Notes: a model not told the origin generated them from the letters alone. DNA of 64,000 bases from Limnohabitans sp. Bal53 (GCF_003063355.1 NZ_NESH01000001.1:1-64000), one strand, 5' to 3'; counted from the stretch's first letter, positions 1-11,652 are shown. Made by a program: numbers and translations.

Positions 1-3000
1 GGCCAAGTCATTGAGGGCCGGTTCACCAACCGCTACGACGACGACTGGATCGCTTTTGACTTTGGCCGGCAGGTGGTGGACAAAAACACCACCTTGAAGG
101 TCACCGTCACCATGCGCGATGGCTACTTCCCCACCGGCAAGTCCTTGTCGTTTGTCAACGTATCGGGCTCGGCCCTGCAGTTCACCGACCTGTCAGACAA
201 CAGCACCAAAAACAGCTTTGATTTGAATTACTTCAGCGGCACGCGGGAGTACCTGATCAAGGGCATCCAGTGGGGTGCCAACGCTGAAGGTGGCGCATTC
301 GGCGGCAATACCGCTTTCATTGTGATGAACAGTGAGTGGGGTGACGAACCCAATTACAACGATCCCAATCAGGGTGCCTACAGCATCAGCATCAGCCGCT
401 ACCGCGCAGGCACCGCGGGTGACGACACCTTGAGCACCGACGGTGCGACGGAGCAGACCAAGGCCGATGAGGTGGCAGGCCTGGGCGGCAACGACAAGAT
501 CACCGGCACCGAGCGGGGCGAGGCCTTTGACGGCGGCGATGGCAACGACACCATCAACGCAGGCGCAGGCGATGACCGCCTCCGGGGCGGTGCAGGCACC
601 GACGCGCTGTATGGCGAGGCAGGCAATGACACCTTCATCACCTCCGGTGAAACGAGCGTCAACGACTTGTTTGACGGGGGCGAAGGCACCGACACCTTGC
701 TGGTCACCAGCGATGTCAACCTCACGGGAGCGACGTTCAACTCGGTGGAGTTGATGCAAGGCACAGGCCAGCGCGTCACCGTCACCGCCGCACAATTGGC
801 CGGTTTTGACAGCGCCAACAACGTCATCTTCAGCGGCAGCAACCAAGACTTCAGCGCCTTGGGCGGCAGCTACACACTCGAGGGCACGGCAGGAGACGAT
901 GTCCTCAAGGCGGGTGCGGGTGACAACATCATTCGCCCTTTTGCGGGCAACAACACCGTCGTGGGCGGAGCAGGCAACGACACAGTGGTCTGGGAAAGGG
1001 GCTGGGGTTCTAACTGGGACTTGCAACACCGCGCAGAGCAAGTTATTTCCTCAACAACCAATGGCTCAAATTATTTAATTCAAGGCAGTTATGCCGGCGG
1101 CACCGGCAATGATACGCTCAAGTTTGCATTCAATGAATCCCTTTACAACGTGCTTGGCAGTTGGCGTTGGGAGTACGAACGTCCGGCAACAGAGTTGCCG
1201 TTTGGCATCGATCTGAGCCAAGCCAAGGTTGAGGGGTTTGAACACATTGAATTGAGCCGAGGCAATTACACCTATGCAGGTGTTTCCTACGCTTACGGCC
1301 CTTCAGCGATCTACTTGAACGCTTCACAGCTCGCCGGCCTGACCACCCTGTCTGGCGGCAACTTTGTCGTCAAAGGCGGCGGCACGGTGGACCTCAGCGC
1401 CAAAGTCCTAACCAACGGCGCCACCATCAGCGTCAGCGGCGATCAAAACTACACACTCACAGGCACCGCTGCCAGTGAAACCCTGACCACCTACGGCGGC
1501 AATGACAGCATCACAGCAGGCGATGGCAATGACACCATCAGCAGCGGCTCTGGCACAGACAATATCGATGCAGGCGCCGGTAATGACCTGGTCATCATTG
1601 ACGGCAAAGGCGACATCTCCGGCAACATCGACGGTGGCGCGGGCTTTGACACCTTGGTTTTGCGCAGCGGCGACGTCGATTTGTCGGGTGCAGACATCCA
1701 CAACATAGAGTCGATCCAGGCCCAATCAGCCACGCTGACCATGACCGATACCCAGTGGGAAAGCTTGGGTAGCTTGGTCATCAAACCCGCTGGTTCGCCC
1801 ACCCAATACAACCTCAAAATCACCACACCCGACCAGCGCACCGAACTCGCTGCTGACTCGGTTTTTCGGGGGCTGACCGGCACTGAAGGCGACGACCACC
1901 TGGTGGCCAACGCCAGCGGCAGCATTTTGATCGGTGGCAGCGGTAACGACCGTTTAGACGGCGGCATCGGAGCCGACCGATTGGTGACCGGCGCCGGCAC
2001 CGACAGCGTGTACGGCGGCGCTGGCGATGACATGCTGGTAGTCAGCGTCAAAACCTCGGGGCGTGATGTGCTGGACGGTGGCGCTGGCCGCGACACCCTG
2101 GTAGTGGCAGACGGCCAAGACTTGCGCCAAGCGACGCTGGCCAGCCTGGAAGTCTTGCAAGGCACTGGCACCGTGACCATGACGCAGAGCCAACTCAATG
2201 GCTTTGAGGTGCTCAATGGGGTCAAGGTCCAGTTGGTAGGTGCCACACAAACCGTGCAACTTGGCAACCCCACCATGCTCAACGGGGCGCAGATTTTCCT
2301 GCCCAACCTGGACCTGCAAATTGCCGAATCGCGCGCAGCAGTGCTGGGCTCCAGCTTTGACGACAGCATCACCGGCGGCGCGGGTAACGACCTCATCTTG
2401 GGCGGCCGCGGCAATGATCACCTGGCGGGCGGCGCAGGCAATGACACGCTGATCGGTGGCAGCGGCACCGACACCTTGGTGGGCGGACAAGGCGATGACC
2501 AATTTGAAGTCCACAGCAGTGAATTTGCAGCGGGCGCATCCCAGCAAATTTTGGTCACAGGCACGCTTGGGCAAACGGCGTATTTTGACCATCGGCAACT
2601 GGTTTTGTACGCGGACCGCATCGACGGTGGGGTCGGCACCGACAGCTTGGTGCTAGATTTTGGCGTCCGAAATAGCACCGGCTATGTGATCAACGCAGGC
2701 CAAGTCAGTGGCATGGAAACACTGGCCCTGCGCTTCAGCGATCACTGGAACATGGTGGCCATGGACGCTGCCAGTTTCAAGCAGTTTTCCAACATTACGG
2801 CTGAACACTCCAACAGCGCTATCGGACGATACAACTACGCGAGCTTGGGCATTGCTGGCCATCAAGAAGACCTCAACTTGGATGCCATCGCCGACAACGC
2901 GCACATTCGCCAAGTCGTGCTGCAAGGCCGCTTTTTTGACATTGATGCCCAAGCTTTCAGCTCAGGACCAGCCACTTGGGGAGACAGTGGTGACGGAAAC

Positions 3001-6000
3001 AACGGCCTCAATTACAACCACATCAGCGTCACTGACTTTGACAGCATCCTGCTCAGCGACGGCAATGACGGCCTGATTGTTCGGGGTGATACCCACTTCA
3101 GCGCGTCAACCGGCGCGGGTGACGACTTGGTGCGAGTCGAGTCCACCGGCACCCTGAACGCCACCTTGTCCGGGGGCGATGGACAAGACGTGTTGGAATT
3201 TACAGGTGGCTTTGTTGACATCAGTGTCTCCAGCATCAGCGGGTTTGAAACCATCCGCCATGGCAACACCACCTTGGTCATCACCGAGTCGCAGCGCGAT
3301 GCGCTGAGTTTTGAAGGTTCCGGCGCCAAGTTCACCAAGGTGGGTAACACCATCGTGGGGTCTGCCAGTGCCGACTCGTACTCGGGCAATTTTGTTGAGG
3401 CCTTTCAAGGCGGCCGGGGTAACGACAACATTGCCAACGTGCACACAGCCGTGTTCACAGGAAATTACAACGAGTACGACATTGACTTATTCACCAACGG
3501 CGACAGCTTGGTGATCGAGCAGGCACGCGGTGACAAAACCGACGGCAAAGACACGCTGAACAATGTACGGTATTTGAAGTTTGCAGACCAAACTATTGAA
3601 GTGGATGACGCCTTCAACAACACCTGGGCATTTACCGGTACAAACAAATACCAATTGCTAAGCCACAAGGCTTACGACAAAAAAGCAGATGGCAACAAAG
3701 ACTACGCCACCGACATCGATGTTTACAGCACCACACTGGTGCCCAACTCTCCTCTGCTGATTGAAGCCTCTTCTGAAAAAGGCAGTGGTTGGCAAATGAG
3801 TTTTATCGATGCGAAAACCGGCCAGCAACTCCAGTTCAAGAGCCTGGTCTACGGTTGGATCAATGGGCAGTTTTCCTCAGGGATGAATGCTGAAGCCAAG
3901 TGGTTGCCAGGCTTCCAAACCAACCAAGGTTTTGTCGCCTACCAAGGTGGCGATGTTGTGTTCGACATTCGCTTGGACAGCACCGACATTCAAAGCTACG
4001 CCTTCACCCTCAAATATTTGGATGACTACGCCGGCAGCATCCAAACCCAGGGCGAAATGGACCCCCAACTGGGCTTGGTCAAGGGCTATGTGGGCGATGT
4101 GGGCGACTCGGACTGGATCCGCACCCAACTGATCGAGGGCACCCAGTACGAGTTCAATCTGCGCGGCGCATCCAGCGACGGCGGCACACTGGTCGACCCC
4201 AAGTTGGAACTGCGCGACAGCGCCGGCAGGTTGCTGTTGGTGGGCGGCCAAGGTGTCGGCACAGACGACAAAATTGTGTTCACAGCCAACACAACGGGCA
4301 CTTACTACCTCAGCGCGCAAGATGTGGTGACCGACTTGGCCAAAGGCACCCAAGGCATAGCATTGGGCTCGTGGACCCTGGAGCAGCGCAGCCTGGACAT
4401 GATCGCAGACAACCCCAGCAGTTTGGGCAGGGTCGAGTGGTCGGCTGGCAACACTTTCAGTGTCCGCAGCGAAATCAACCAACTCACCGACCGCGACTGG
4501 TTCAGGGTGTGGCTGGACAAAGGCATCACCTACAAATTCGAGTTGGCCGGAGCCAGCTCGGGCCAAACACTGACCAATCCCCAACTGTCCATCCGCTCGG
4601 TCACGGGTATTTTGCTGAATGCCGACGACAACAGCGGCTCGGGCACCGATGCCGAATTTGCATTCACTGCAGTAGATTCCGGTTGGTACTTTCTGGACGC
4701 AGGCGCTGCCGGCAATGGCAGCCGAGGCACCTACCTGCTCAAAGGCTCGCGTCTGAGCGACGACTTCGCCGGTGATGTCCACACCGTGGGCACCGTGCAG
4801 GTAGGTGGTGCTGTACAAGGATTGCTGTCTTTCCATGGCGACAATGACTGGTTCAAAGTGGGCCTCAGCGGGGGCGTGACCTACCAGATCGATCTGGTGG
4901 GTGACATGTCCGACAATGCAAAGCTTGACCCCATTGGGGACCCCTTGCTGGTGATTCGTGACAGCGCCGGCAGAGAACTGGGCCGTTTCGACGACTTTGG
5001 CACCACACTCAATGCACGGGCCTACTTCACACCCCAAGACAACGGCATTTATTTTCTAGATGCCAGCAGTGCATTCCGGTACGACATCGGCGCCTACAAA
5101 CTGAGCGTTGCTTTGGCGCCGCCAGACGACCACGTCAGCACCCCCAACAATGCGGCCACCAGCTTGACCCTCGGCACCGCAAGCCTGGGGGAAATTGGCG
5201 TACCAGGTGACCGCGACATGTTCAAAGTCAGCCTTGAGGCTGGCAAGGTTTACCAACTGAGTGTGGCCGGCATGGCCAGCAGCAAAGGCAACTTGGTTGA
5301 TCCTTATTTGCGACTTTTTGATTCGGCTGGGCGGCTGATCAATTTTGACAACAACGGTGGCCAGGGCACCGATGCCCAAATGCATTTTGTGCCCACCCAA
5401 TCGGGCGTGTACTACATCGAAGCCTCATCCAACCAGCCGCGGGGTATGGGCACATACCAAATGGAGGTCACGCAGCGTGACGTACCAGCTGCCGATGCCG
5501 GCTCGAACACCCAGACCTGGGTCACGCTGAAAGCGGGCGAAACCTTCTCGGGCACGCTGCTGCAAAAGAACGAACAAGACTGGGTTCGCATTCGGCTCGA
5601 AGAGGGCAAGGATTACGTGTTCAAAGCCCTGGCCTCGCACAGCGGCAATGGCAGCTTGAAAGACCCCGTGCTGGAGGTACGCAGTGCCAACGGACAGTTG
5701 CTGCAATCCGAGGACAACATGCTCATGGGCAACGAGCCATCCATGCTGTTCACGCCCACAGGCACAGGTGACTACTTTGTGGTGGTGCGCGCTGCCGACG
5801 GGCAAAACGACACGGGCAGTTACCAGTTGACGACCCGTGCGCCTGACGACTTTGGCAACACCAGCATCAAAGCATCCACGATCTCATTAGGCCAAACACT
5901 GGACGGCGGCATTCAGTGGAACGATGGCAATTTTGGTGCACGGGCCATCAACAGCGTGGGCCTGGCCACCGACTTTGACCAAGACTGGTTCAAGTTTGAA

Positions 6001-9000
6001 GCGACCCAAGACCAAGTGCTGAGCTTCTTGGTTTCGGTGCCTGGCAACTCCAGCCTGAGCCGCCCTATGGTCGAGATCGTGGACAGCAACATGCGCCAAT
6101 TGGCTGTGGGCGATGGTCTTGAAATGCTGGACGCCAGCGCACGGGCCACCTTCAAGGCCCCTGACGCAGGCACTTTCTTTGCCCGGGTCATTGATGGAGC
6201 TGGCACCACAGGCGCCTATCGCGTCAGTCTAGTGGCCGGTGATGCATCGGACGAAGATGCCAACGGCCCTGTCGCCCTGGCGTTTGACATCAACGCGGGC
6301 GTCACCAGCGCGCAACAAGTGGCCCGCATCGGCTTGCCCGGCGATACCGATCAATTCGGCATCGACCTCAAAGCTGGGCACAGCTACAGGATCGAAACCG
6401 TGGCTGTGCGCGATGGGCAACATGCGCCTTTGGCCGGCACCCGCCTGGACATGCAGTTCAAGGAGGCCCTGCAAACGGCCTCTGTCAAAGTAGACAGCAA
6501 CGCCCTGACCAGCAACCCCTCCAACTTTGAGTCGGCCATGTTCAGCCCCACGGCAGATGGCAGCTTGTCGATCAAGGTCTCAGCCACAGACGCCATTGAA
6601 GCTGGTCAATACCGATTGCGCGTGATCGATCTTGGTGCCGAACAAACCGACGACCGCCCTGACACTGTGAGCCAGTACCTGGTTGACACGCATGGCGTGT
6701 TAGGCGTGAACCAACCCAGCCAAGGCCGCATTGACGACAGCGGCGATGTGGATCTGTTTGCGGTGGACTTGACCGCTGGGCAGATTTACGAGTTTTCAAT
6801 CAAAAGTTATTTAGACGGCCTGGGCACCCTGGCCCAAGGCGACCTGCGACTGCTGGACGCCAAAGGTCAGCTGGTCACCTCGGGGCAATTTGACACCACA
6901 TCAGGCCGCACCGACATGGCCGTCTCGGTGTTTGACAGCGGTCGCTATTTTCTGGCTGTCAGCCCCATCGATTTGCCGGGCAACATCGGCACGTATGTAC
7001 TGGACAACCGTCAATTGGATTTGGACTCGGTACCAGAAGACGACATCCGCGCAGACGCCTTATCGGGCATGCGGGTGGCACCAGGCAAAGCTGCGACCGG
7101 CACCATCAACCATGCCAGCGACCGCGACTGGTTCAAGGCCAACTTGGTGGCAGGAAAGGTCTACACCCTCGACGTGTTGGCAGACGGCTCGGGCTCGGGC
7201 GGGTTCTTGAAAGACGCCAATTTGCGCTTGCTGGATGCGCAAGGCCTGCAATTGGCCTTTGACGACAACAGTGGCGCGGGCAAAGACGCCCACATCCAGT
7301 TTTCGGCGCAATCGACTGGGGATTACTTTTTAGACGTGGGCGCAAACCTTGGCGAGTTGGGCAGCTACACCGTGCGCTTGCGTGAGCTGTACAGCGGCGT
7401 CGCAGACCCCTATCGCGCCGCTCAGTGGTATCTGGACCTGATAGACCTGCCCAGCCTGGATGGTCGCTATTCGGGCGCCAACGTGAGCGTCTCCTTCATT
7501 GACGATGGCGTGGACACTGCCCACCCCGACCTCAACCTCCAGCTGGACTTTGCGAAAGCCTACGACGCCCAATTCAATACCAAAGACGGCATGCACAAGT
7601 ACCCCATTTTGGTGGGGCCGCCCGACTTCCACGGCACCTTGATCGCCGGCATCATTGGCGCCGAGGCCAATAACGAGACCGGTATCGTGGGCGTGGCGCA
7701 AGACGCCAACTTGGTCTCCACCCGTGTCAAGTGGGCGTGGGACCACATGACCGAAGCCATCTCGACCCAATGGAAGTTTGATGTGAGCAACAACAGTTGG
7801 GGTGCGATTGTCCCCTTCAGCGACAACTTCAACAGCACCGCCATGACCTTTGCTTACGAAGGCTTGCGCAAAGGCGTCGAAATGGGTCGCGAAGGACTGG
7901 GCACCGTGTTTGTGTTTTCTGCCGGCAACAGCGCTGCATTGGGGCACAACACCAATTACTTCAACTACCAAAACGCCCGCGAAGTGATCACGGTTGGCGC
8001 CACAGATGCCAGCGGTGCACCCGCGGCGTTCAGTACACCGGGTGCCAATGTGCTGGTGTCCGCGCCTGGTGTGGGGGTCATGACCACCCAACGTTACGGT
8101 GGCTACACAGAGATGAACGGCACATCCGCATCGGCCCCCATCATCTCGGGTGTGGTGGCGCTCATGCTCGAGGCCAACCCCGATCTGGGCTACCGCGATG
8201 TGCAGAAAATTTTGGCCTACGCCACCACACATCCTGATAACCAAGACTGGAAAACCAACGGCGCAAGCGACTGGAACCTGGGTGGCATGCGCTACAACGA
8301 CAAGACCGGTTTTGGTTTGGTCGATGCCTATGCTGCTGTGCGCTTGGCTGAAAGCTGGACCGAACAAAACACCGCCTTCAACCAAGTCACGGCCTCAGCG
8401 CGTGCATTTGGCTTGAACGCTGCCATACCGGATGGCGACGGCGAGTTCAGCCGACAATTCCACATAGACAACGACCTGTCGGTGGAACATGTCGAGTTGG
8501 GCATTGATCTGCGGCACACCCGCATGGGCGATCTGGTGGTCGAATTGATTTCACCCAACGGCACCGTATCAACCCTAATGAACCGCCCCACCGCCTCTGC
8601 AGATGCGCCATTTGGGCTCAGCGGTACAGACAGCGGCGTGCCCACACGCCTGCTGTGGGACTTCTCAAGTGTGCAGTTTTATGGCGAACAGGCCTCAGGC
8701 ACCTGGACTGTCAACGTCCGTGATGTACGCGCAGAACACGCCGGCAGTTTGAACAGTCTGTCTTTGCGCCTGTATGGCTCCGAGGCCAATGGCGACAGCA
8801 CTTATGTGTTCACCGACGAAGGCTTTCAAAACAGCCAAGGCCGTACGCTGGAAGACGAACAAGGCATTGACACCATCAACGCGTCCCCAGTGCGCCACGG
8901 TATGTTGATTGACCTGACCCAAGGCATCATTGCCTCTCAATCGGTTTCGCACACCATCGCCTCTTGGTCCACCATTGAAAACAGTGTCAGTGGCGACGGC

Positions 9001-11652
9001 GACGACTTTTTGATTGGCAACGCCACCACCAACTGGTTGCGCGCGGGCAACGGCCAAGACAGCCTCGAAGGTGGTGCCGGCAATGACACATTGGAAGGTG
9101 GTGAGGGCTTTGACACGGCGATCTACCAAGGCAACATGGCCGAGTTTTCGGTCGTTTGGAACGCCACCACCCGCCAAATCCAAGTCACCGACCTGGTGCG
9201 TACTGGCCTGGACGAGGGCAGCGATGTTTTGAGCGGCATTGAACGCATCGTCTTTGCCGACGGCGAAACCAACTTGGGCACCATGGTGGGCAACCGCCCA
9301 CCAGTGGCCAACCGCGAGTGGTTCAGCAGCCCAGTCACCCTGGCACCGGGCATGGGCATTGAGCTGACCATTCCCAGCACGGCCTTCAGCGACCCCGACC
9401 CGAACTCAATCACAGACTCTTCATCTGGGGCCCAAAACGATATCGCTGTGGCCGAGGCTGCAGGTGGCGAGTTGCCCGATTGGCTCAGCTACGACCCTGT
9501 CACCAAAAAGCTCAGCGGCACCCCGCCCGAAGACCACCAGGGTCAGCTCAAGCTGCTGGTGACCGCCACTGACGAATTTGGCGAAACCGCCAGTGACGTG
9601 TTGACCCTCCAATTTGGCGACAACCAAGCGCCTGAACTGGATGCACCCAGCGAACGCACACTGCAAGAAGACGCAGGCTTGGTCGCACTCCAAATCGGCT
9701 CACCAGAGGACCCAGAAGGACTTGAAGTCACCGTCAAAATCCTGGAAATCCCGAGCGTGGGCGAGATCCTAGACAAAGCGGGCCAAGTGGTCTCCGTTGG
9801 CCGCACCATGAGTGCCGACGCTTTGACTGAACTGCACTACCGCAGCATCCCAGACGCCAATGGCAGCGCGGGCATGTTGCGCTACGAAGCCACCGATGAA
9901 GATAAGGTCAGCGCCATTTCGTCTGTCCGTTTGTTCATCCAACCCGTCAACGATGCGCCGCGCTTCAGCCGCGCCGATGGCAAATTGGTCATCAACTACC
10001 CAGCACAATCGGTTTTACCGCTGGACATGGCCAGGCCCACCGATCCCGAGTCCAGCTTGAATGATGTGCGCATCACCGCTTTGCCAGCCTTAGGTCAAGT
10101 TTCCTTGAATGGCGAACGAGTGGTCTTGAACCAGGTGATCAGCCTGCAGGACCTGCAAAACCTGGTGCTGAGCTTGACCGAGAACGTCAACGGCCCGATC
10201 GGTCGGGTTGGCATTCAAGCCACCGACCCCCAAGGCCTGAGCACTGAGTGGTCGCTGCAACTGGAGGTTCTGGGCGAGGCTTACTCGAACATCGGGACGC
10301 TGTCGAACGACGAAATTTTTGGCAGCATTGGCAACGACACTCTGTATGGCATGGCTGGTGACGACACCTTGGTGGGCAACGCTGGCAACGATCGCCTGTT
10401 GGGCGGCTTGGGCAATGACCACCTGTTCGGTGGCAGTGGCGATGACGTACTGGATGGCTCCAGCGGCAACGATTACCTGGACGGCGGTACGGGCAATGAC
10501 ACCCTGTCTGGCGGACCAGGCCATGACACCTATGTGGTCGACTCGGCCGGAGATGTTGTGCTCGAGCTAATTGCATCGGGCGCGGGTGGCAAAGACTTGG
10601 TGATGACCTCCATCACCTACTCGGCCCCGGCCAATGTGGAAAACCTGCAAGCCATGGAAGGCCTGGCGATCAACCTGACCGGAAACGAATTGGACAACGT
10701 CTTGGCCGGCAACGCCATGGACAACACGCTTTCGGGCGGGTCTGGCCGCGACACCTTGCTGGGCGGTGCTGGCAACGACCGTCTGGACGGTGGCACGGAG
10801 GTCGACCGCATGGCTGGTGGCGCAGGCGACGACAGCTACTGGGTCGACTCACGACTTGACACCGCCATTGAATTGTCGAACGAGGGTACCGACACGGTTT
10901 ACGCCCGCTCCAGCTTTACGCTGCCCTCAAACATCGAAAACCTCGAACTTTTGGAGGGCGGTGACTGGACTGGTGCAGGCAACTCACTCAACAACCACAT
11001 CAAAGGCAATTCGGATGCCAACGTGTTGGCCGGTGGCATGGGCGCCGACACCCTGGAAGGCGGGGATGGCGATGACCTCTACATCTTGAGCGACAACCTC
11101 GACCAGATCATTGACACAGGCGGCAAAGACACCATCCGCACCAGCGTCAGCATGACACTGCCGGACATGATCGAAAACGGCGAGCTGATGGGCTTTGCTG
11201 ACCTTTGGCTCAACGGCAACCGTTTCAACAACCACCTGACGGGCAACATGGGCGACAACATCTTGCAAGGCGGCGCTGGCGTTGACACCCTGACCGGTGG
11301 CGATGGCAGCGACCAATTCGTCATGGCATTCAACGGCGCAGGCAGTGCGGCGGATTCTGTCACGGACTTCAAGGCTGGCGTGGACCTGCTCGTGATCGAC
11401 CTGGTCTCATTTGGCATCGATCCAGTCGCCCTGGGGCTCGTGTCCTCAGGCGCGGTGAGCAGCAGCGCCTTTGTCAAAGGCATTGGTGTTCGCCCACTGG
11501 ATCCGAACGACCACTACCTGCTCGACACGGCCCAGGGCGTGTTGCGTTTCGACCCCGATGGCAACGGCGCACAAGCAGCCGTTGACTTGGTGAAATTTGT
11601 TGGCGTGGTGGACAAAGACTTCGCCAGCAGCGACATTTACATCGCCATCTGA
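1..11652 (+). CDS. Giant RTX exoprotein with subtilisin-like (S8) protease domain, 5'-truncated by window edge
   Basis: The frame is open from base 1, so the true start lies upstream; at least 3883 residues are present. Seen in order: a beta-rich start; scattered RTX nonapeptide clusters (GGxGNDxL/DGGxG) from about 410 to 3200; nine PPC-type domains with the DxDWF motif (4111, 4495, 4846, 5212, 5575, 5980, 6346, 6745, 7120); a peptidase S8 domain at 7400-8360 with Asp in FIDDGVD (7501), His in FHGTLIAG (7630), oxyanion Asn in SAGNS (7927) and Ser in NGTSASAP (8125); a proprotein-convertase P domain (8395-8790); RTX; a putative Ig domain (LPDWLSYDP) and cadherin-like units (9300-10270); then a dense RTX block (10310-11320) and an acidic, hydrophobic tail. 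The whole triad is present, so it is probably an active secreted protease. RTX plus this tail is the usual form of a type I secretion substrate, and an exporter lies at 31-36 kb. First gene of a + strand series; the next gene starts 22 bases on. Family calls are confident; substrate is unknown. Confidence 0.9.
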   Translation, partial: GQVIEGRFTNRYDDDWIAFDFGRQVVDKNTTLKVTVTMRDGYFPTGKSLSFVNVSGSALQFTDLSDNSTKNSFDLNYFSGTREYLIKGIQWGANAEGGAFGGNTAFIVMNSEWGDEPNYNDPNQGAYSISISRYRAGTAGDDTLSTDGATEQTKADEVAGLGGNDKITGTERGEAFDGGDGNDTINAGAGDDRLRGGAGTDALYGEAGNDTFITSGETSVNDLFDGGEGTDTLLVTSDVNLTGATFNSVELMQGTGQRVTVTAAQLAGFDSANNVIFSGSNQDFSALGGSYTLEGTAGDDVLKAGAGDNIIRPFAGNNTVVGGAGNDTVVWERGWGSNWDLQHRAEQVISSTTNGSNYLIQGSYAGGTGNDTLKFAFNESLYNVLGSWRWEYERPATELPFGIDLSQAKVEGFEHIELSRGNYTYAGVSYAYGPSAIYLNASQLAGLTTLSGGNFVVKGGGTVDLSAKVLTNGATISVSGDQNYTLTGTAASETLTTYGGNDSITAGDGNDTISSGSGTDNIDAGAGNDLVIIDGKGDISGNIDGGAGFDTLVLRSGDVDLSGADIHNIESIQAQSATLTMTDTQWESLGSLVIKPAGSPTQYNLKITTPDQRTELAADSVFRGLTGTEGDDHLVANASGSILIGGSGNDRLDGGIGADRLVTGAGTDSVYGGAGDDMLVVSVKTSGRDVLDGGAGRDTLVVADGQDLRQATLASLEVLQGTGTVTMTQSQLNGFEVLNGVKVQLVGATQTVQLGNPTMLNGAQIFLPNLDLQIAESRAAVLGSSFDDSITGGAGNDLILGGRGNDHLAGGAGNDTLIGGSGTDTLVGGQGDDQFEVHSSEFAAGASQQILVTGTLGQTAYFDHRQLVLYADRIDGGVGTDSLVLDFGVRNSTGYVINAGQVSGMETLALRFSDHWNMVAMDAASFKQFSNITAEHSNSAIGRYNYASLGIAGHQEDLNLDAIADNAHIRQVVLQGRFFDIDAQAFSSGPATWGDSGDGNNGLNYNHISVTDFDSILLSDGNDGLIVRGDTHFSASTGAGDDLVRVESTGTLNATLSGGDGQDVLEFTGGFVDISVSSISGFETIRHGNTTLVITESQRDALSFEGSGAKFTKVGNTIVGSASADSYSGNFVEAFQGGRGNDNIANVHTAVFTGNYNEYDIDLFTNGDSLVIEQARGDKTDGKDTLNNVRYLKFADQTIEVDDAFNNTWAFTGTNKYQLLSHKAYDKKADGNKDYATDIDVYSTTLVPNSPLLIEASSEKGSGWQMSFIDAKTGQQLQFKSLVYGWINGQFSSGMNAEAKWLPGFQTNQGFVAYQGGDVVFDIRLDSTDIQSYAFTLKYLDDYAGSIQTQGEMDPQLGLVKGYVGDVGDSDWIRTQLIEGTQYEFNLRGASSDGGTLVDPKLELRDSAGRLLLVGGQGVGTDDKIVFTANTTGTYYLSAQDVVTDLAKGTQGIALGSWTLEQRSLDMIADNPSSLGRVEWSAGNTFSVRSEINQLTDRDWFRVWLDKGITYKFELAGASSGQTLTNPQLSIRSVTGILLNADDNSGSGTDAEFAFTAVDSGWYFLDAGAAGNGSRGTYLLKGSRLSDDFAGDVHTVGTVQVGGAVQGLLSFHGDNDWFKVGLSGGVTYQIDLVGDMSDNAKLDPIGDPLLVIRDSAGRELGRFDDFGTTLNARAYFTPQDNGIYFLDASSAFRYDIGAYKLSVALAPPDDHVSTPNNAATSLTLGTASLGEIGVPGDRDMFKVSLEAGKVYQLSVAGMASSKGNLVDPYLRLFDSAGRLINFDNNGGQGTDAQMHFVPTQSGVYYIEASSNQPRGMGTYQMEVTQRDVPAADAGSNTQTWVTLKAGETFSGTLLQKNEQDWVRIRLEEGKDYVFKALASHSGNGSLKDPVLEVRSANGQLLQSEDNMLMGNEPSMLFTPTGTGDYFVVVRAADGQNDTGSYQLTTRAPDDFGNTSIKASTISLGQTLDGGIQWNDGNFGARAINSVGLATDFDQDWFKFEATQDQVLSFLVSVPGNSSLSRPMVEIVDSNMRQLAVGDGLEMLDASARATFKAPDAGTFFARVIDGAGTTGAYRVSLVAGDASDEDANGPVALAFDINAGVTSAQQVARIGLPGDTDQFGIDLKAGHSYRIETVAVRDGQHAPLAGTRLDMQFKEALQTASVKVDSNALTSNPSNFESAMFSPTADGSLSIKVSATDAIEAGQYRLRVIDLGAEQTDDRPDTVSQYLVDTHGVLGVNQPSQGRIDDSGDVDLFAVDLTAGQIYEFSIKSYLDGLGTLAQGDLRLLDAKGQLVTSGQFDTTSGRTDMAVSVFDSGRYFLAVSPIDLPGNIGTYVLDNRQLDLDSVPEDDIRADALSGMRVAPGKAATGTINHASDRDWFKANLVAGKVYTLDVLADGSGSGGFLKDANLRLLDAQGLQLAFDDNSGAGKDAHIQFSAQSTGDYFLDVGANLGELGSYTVRLRELYSGVADPYRAAQWYLDLIDLPSLDGRYSGANVSVSFIDDGVDTAHPDLNLQLDFAKAYDAQFNTKDGMHKYPILVGPPDFHGTLIAGIIGAEANNETGIVGVAQDANLVSTRVKWAWDHMTEAISTQWKFDVSNNSWGAIVPFSDNFNSTAMTFAYEGLRKGVEMGREGLGTVFVFSAGNSAALGHNTNYFNYQNAREVITVGATDASGAPAAFSTPGANVLVSAPGVGVMTTQRYGGYTEMNGTSASAPIISGVVALMLEANPDLGYRDVQKILAYATTHPDNQDWKTNGASDWNLGGMRYNDKTGFGLVDAYAAVRLAESWTEQNTAFNQVTASARAFGLNAAIPDGDGEFSRQFHIDNDLSVEHVELGIDLRHTRMGDLVVELISPNGTVSTLMNRPTASADAPFGLSGTDSGVPTRLLWDFSSVQFYGEQASGTWTVNVRDVRAEHAGSLNSLSLRLYGSEANGDSTYVFTDEGFQNSQGRTLEDEQGIDTINASPVRHGMLIDLTQGIIASQSVSHTIASWSTIENSVSGDGDDFLIGNATTNWLRAGNGQDSLEGGAGNDTLEGGEGFDTAIYQGNMAEFSVVWNATTRQIQVTDLVRTGLDEGSDVLSGIERIVFADGETNLGTMVGNRPPVANREWFSSPVTLAPGMGIELTIPSTAFSDPDPNSITDSSSGAQNDIAVAEAAGGELPDWLSYDPVTKKLSGTPPEDHQGQLKLLVTATDEFGETASDVLTLQFGDNQAPELDAPSERTLQEDAGLVALQIGSPEDPEGLEVTVKILEIPSVGEILDKAGQVVSVGRTMSADALTELHYRSIPDANGSAGMLRYEATDEDKVSAISSVRLFIQPVNDAPRFSRADGKLVINYPAQSVLPLDMARPTDPESSLNDVRITALPALGQVSLNGERVVLNQVISLQDLQNLVLSLTENVNGPIGRVGIQATDPQGLSTEWSLQLEVLGEAYSNIGTLSNDEIFGSIGNDTLYGMAGDDTLVGNAGNDRLLGGLGNDHLFGGSGDDVLDGSSGNDYLDGGTGNDTLSGGPGHDTYVVDSAGDVVLELIASGAGGKDLVMTSITYSAPANVENLQAMEGLAINLTGNELDNVLAGNAMDNTLSGGSGRDTLLGGAGNDRLDGGTEVDRMAGGAGDDSYWVDSRLDTAIELSNEGTDTVYARSSFTLPSNIENLELLEGGDWTGAGNSLNNHIKGNSDANVLAGGMGADTLEGGDGDDLYILSDNLDQIIDTGGKDTIRTSVSMTLPDMIENGELMGFADLWLNGNRFNNHLTGNMGDNILQGGAGVDTLTGGDGSDQFVMAFNGAGSAADSVTDFKAGVDLLVIDLVSFGIDPVALGLVSSGAVSSSAFVKGIGVRPLDPNDHYLLDTAQGVLRFDPDGNGAQAAVDLVKFVGVVDKDFASSDIYIAI

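Noticed and set aside
193..1041. Long antisense frames under the RTX and Ig-repeat genes (also 3877-5037, 7330-8385, 24297-26411, 26538-27902, 39493-40356, 46951-47793)
   Set aside because: They mirror the codon bias of the repeat-rich sense genes, have no family match or start signal, and lack normal composition.
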